Positions 14,102 to 14,907 of a DNA stretch of 14,907 nt are shown one piece after another. The notes beneath the pieces were generated by a model. The model worked only from the letters and a program-made list of their open reading frames with translations. It was not told the origin of the DNA and ran no database searches. Position 1 is the stretch's first letter. Each line of letters starts with the position of its first letter. Source of the stretch: Negativicutes bacterium (GTDB lineage: Bacteria > Bacillota_C > Negativicutes > Acidaminococcales > Acidaminococcaceae); assembly GCA_009930275.1 (NCBI GenBank), contig RZYP01000039.1, forward strand, positions 1-14,907, read 5' to 3'. A program made the translations under genes and the position numbers.

Positions 14102-14665
14102 TTACTTGATCCAGCGTTTGTCTGTCAGAACACCGTCCAGCTGAACGTCATGTGCCTCCCGTGGTACTTCGGGAACAACTTGTTCATCGAAGCCAACACC
14201 AATTTTCATTACCTTTCTGCTCAGAGAAGCGAAAAAGCGATCATAATAACCGGCGCCGTAGCCGACACGGAACTTTGCTGTGTCAAACGCGACTGCGGGT
14301 GTGATAATCAATTCCAAAAGATCCGGTGTTGATTCCTTGTAGTTATCCGCAGATGGTTCGAGAATACCATAGGCTCCCGGTTGCAAGTCGGCAAGACTAT
14401 GGACTTCAATGGGAAGTATTCTGTTCGATTTCTTATCAACAACAGGCAAATAAGCATGTTTGCCTGCATTGATAATAATTTCAATCAATGGCTTTAAGTC
14501 TAATTCGCTGCCAAAAGCTGCAAAAAGCATGATGTGTTCAGAAGTTCGGTAATAATCAGATGCCAGTATTTTCTCAATGATAACGTTTGCCTTAGCACTT
14601 CTTTGTTCGACTGTAAGAAAGTCGCGTAAACAAATAATTTCTTTGCGCAGTCGTTTTTTACCCAA
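14102..14665 (-). CDS. 5-formyltetrahydrofolate cyclo-ligase (MTHFS)
   Basis: ATP-dependent conversion of 5-formyl-THF to 5,10-methenyl-THF, which returns a stored folate to the one-carbon pool; cytosolic. The 187-residue protein, normal length for the family, starts with the basic KKRLRKEI region, has the folate-side GAYGILEPS at about 97-105, and the diagnostic ATP/Mg motif FDTAKFRVGYGAGYYDRFF at 127-145, followed by HDVQLDGVLTD at 172-182. The start is TTG 14665, with GGAGGG 6 bases upstream and no closer ATG. It is convergent with livF and has its own promoter. Confidence 0.93.
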   Translation of the reverse strand: MGKKRLRKEIICLRDFLTVEQRSAKANVIIEKILASDYYRTSEHIMLFAAFGSELDLKPLIEIIINAGKHAYLPVVDKKSNRILPIEVHSLADLQPGAYGILEPSADNYKESTPDLLELIITPAVAFDTAKFRVGYGAGYYDRFFASLSRKVMKIGVGFDEQVVPEVPREAHDVQLDGVLTDKRWIK

Positions 14666-14692
14666 GGTAATCCCTCCAATTTGTCTAAATTG

Positions 14693-14721
14693 ATTATATC
14701 AAACTGTTGTTAGATAAGAAA
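14693..14721 (-). promoter_or_regulatory. Candidate promoter of the cyclo-ligase gene
   Basis: On the minus strand: a perfect TATAAT about 28 bases before the TTG start codon. The -35 region 17 bases upstream (TTTCTT) is poor, so only the -10 box is convincing. Confidence 0.45.
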
Positions 14722-14768
14722 ATCTAAAAATAAACCCAAGCTTAAAATGCGAACGATTTTTGAAAAAA

Positions 14769-14786
14769 CTGTTAAAAAGTTCACAA
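14769..14786. promoter_or_regulatory. Candidate Rex operator
   Basis: CTGTTAAAAAGTTCACAA: two half-sites with a 4-base AT-rich middle, close to the Gram-positive Rex consensus TTGTGAA-n4-TTCACAA. The right half is exact; the left half, CTGTTAA, differs at the first base and has the TTAA variant. It lies 5 bases before the -35 box of the promoter at 14792, a fitting place for a redox (NADH/NAD+) repressor site. Single-site pattern match only. Confidence 0.35.
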
Positions 14787-14791
14787 TGAGA

Positions 14792-14820
14792 TTGACATCG
14801 ATACCTTGCATTGGTAGAAT
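14792..14820 (+). promoter_or_regulatory. Strong promoter of a gene beyond the right edge
   Basis: A perfect TTGACA, a 17-base spacer and TAGAAT. The remaining 87 bases hold no start codon with a long open frame, so the gene or structured leader it serves lies outside the window. Nothing else was recognised from 14722 to 14907 apart from the Rex-like site and the short repeat. Confidence 0.75.
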
Positions 14821-14833
14821 TAATTAATAAATC

Positions 14834-14853
14834 AAGAATAGTAAAGAATAGTA
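14834..14853 (+). repeat. Short tandem direct repeat in the leader
   Basis: AAGAATAGTA occurs twice back to back, just downstream of the expected transcription start of the promoter at 14792. No function is evident. Confidence 0.4.
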
Positions 14854-14907
14854 GAAAAGGAAAGCCCAAGGAATTTTAGTTGCATATTTGCAGTTGATAG
14901 AGTTCTT

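Overview
The window is a low-to-moderate GC bacterial chromosome segment. Two T-box elements, strong AGGAGG-type ribosome binding sites, sigma-A-like promoters and a copper-amine-oxidase-like 'stalk' protein point to a member of the Bacillota (Firmicutes). A Negativicutes-like anaerobe is plausible, but that is inference from gene content and not shown by any marker gene here. No phage, IS element, CRISPR array, rRNA or tRNA gene was recognised.

Layout, left to right. (1) The last 37 codons of groEL and its terminator, then guaA (GMP synthase) with its own promoter and terminator. (2) An AT-rich monocistronic gene for a formate/nitrite-transporter-family protein, followed by a terminator that is a near copy of the guaA terminator. 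(3) A LUD-domain protein. (4) The 7-deazaguanine operon queC-queD-queE (GTP-derived dihydroneopterin triphosphate to preQ0), genes overlapping, preceded by a leader that looks like a preQ1-I riboswitch followed by a long hairpin. (5) On the minus strand, a secreted repeat protein, then a PLP-dependent alanine/ornithine racemase-family gene translationally coupled to a GNAT acetyltransferase; a bidirectional terminator separates this block from queE. (6) A 950-base intergenic region holding a strong promoter and two tandem T-box riboswitches, each with its own terminator. (7) The branched-chain amino acid ABC transporter livJ-livH-livM-livG-livF. (8) Convergent 5-formyltetrahydrofolate cyclo-ligase, then the promoter region of a gene that begins beyond the right edge, with a candidate Rex operator.

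The most notable feature is the tandem T-box leader of the liv operon. The antiterminator/T-box cores are identical over 25 bases, but the upstream stem I regions differ strongly, and the second is compact. Both terminators must be passed before livJ is transcribed, so transporter expression should require uncharged tRNA at two successive checkpoints. Specifier candidates are isoleucine codons (AUC in the first; AUA, much less certain, in the second), which fits a branched-chain amino acid importer.
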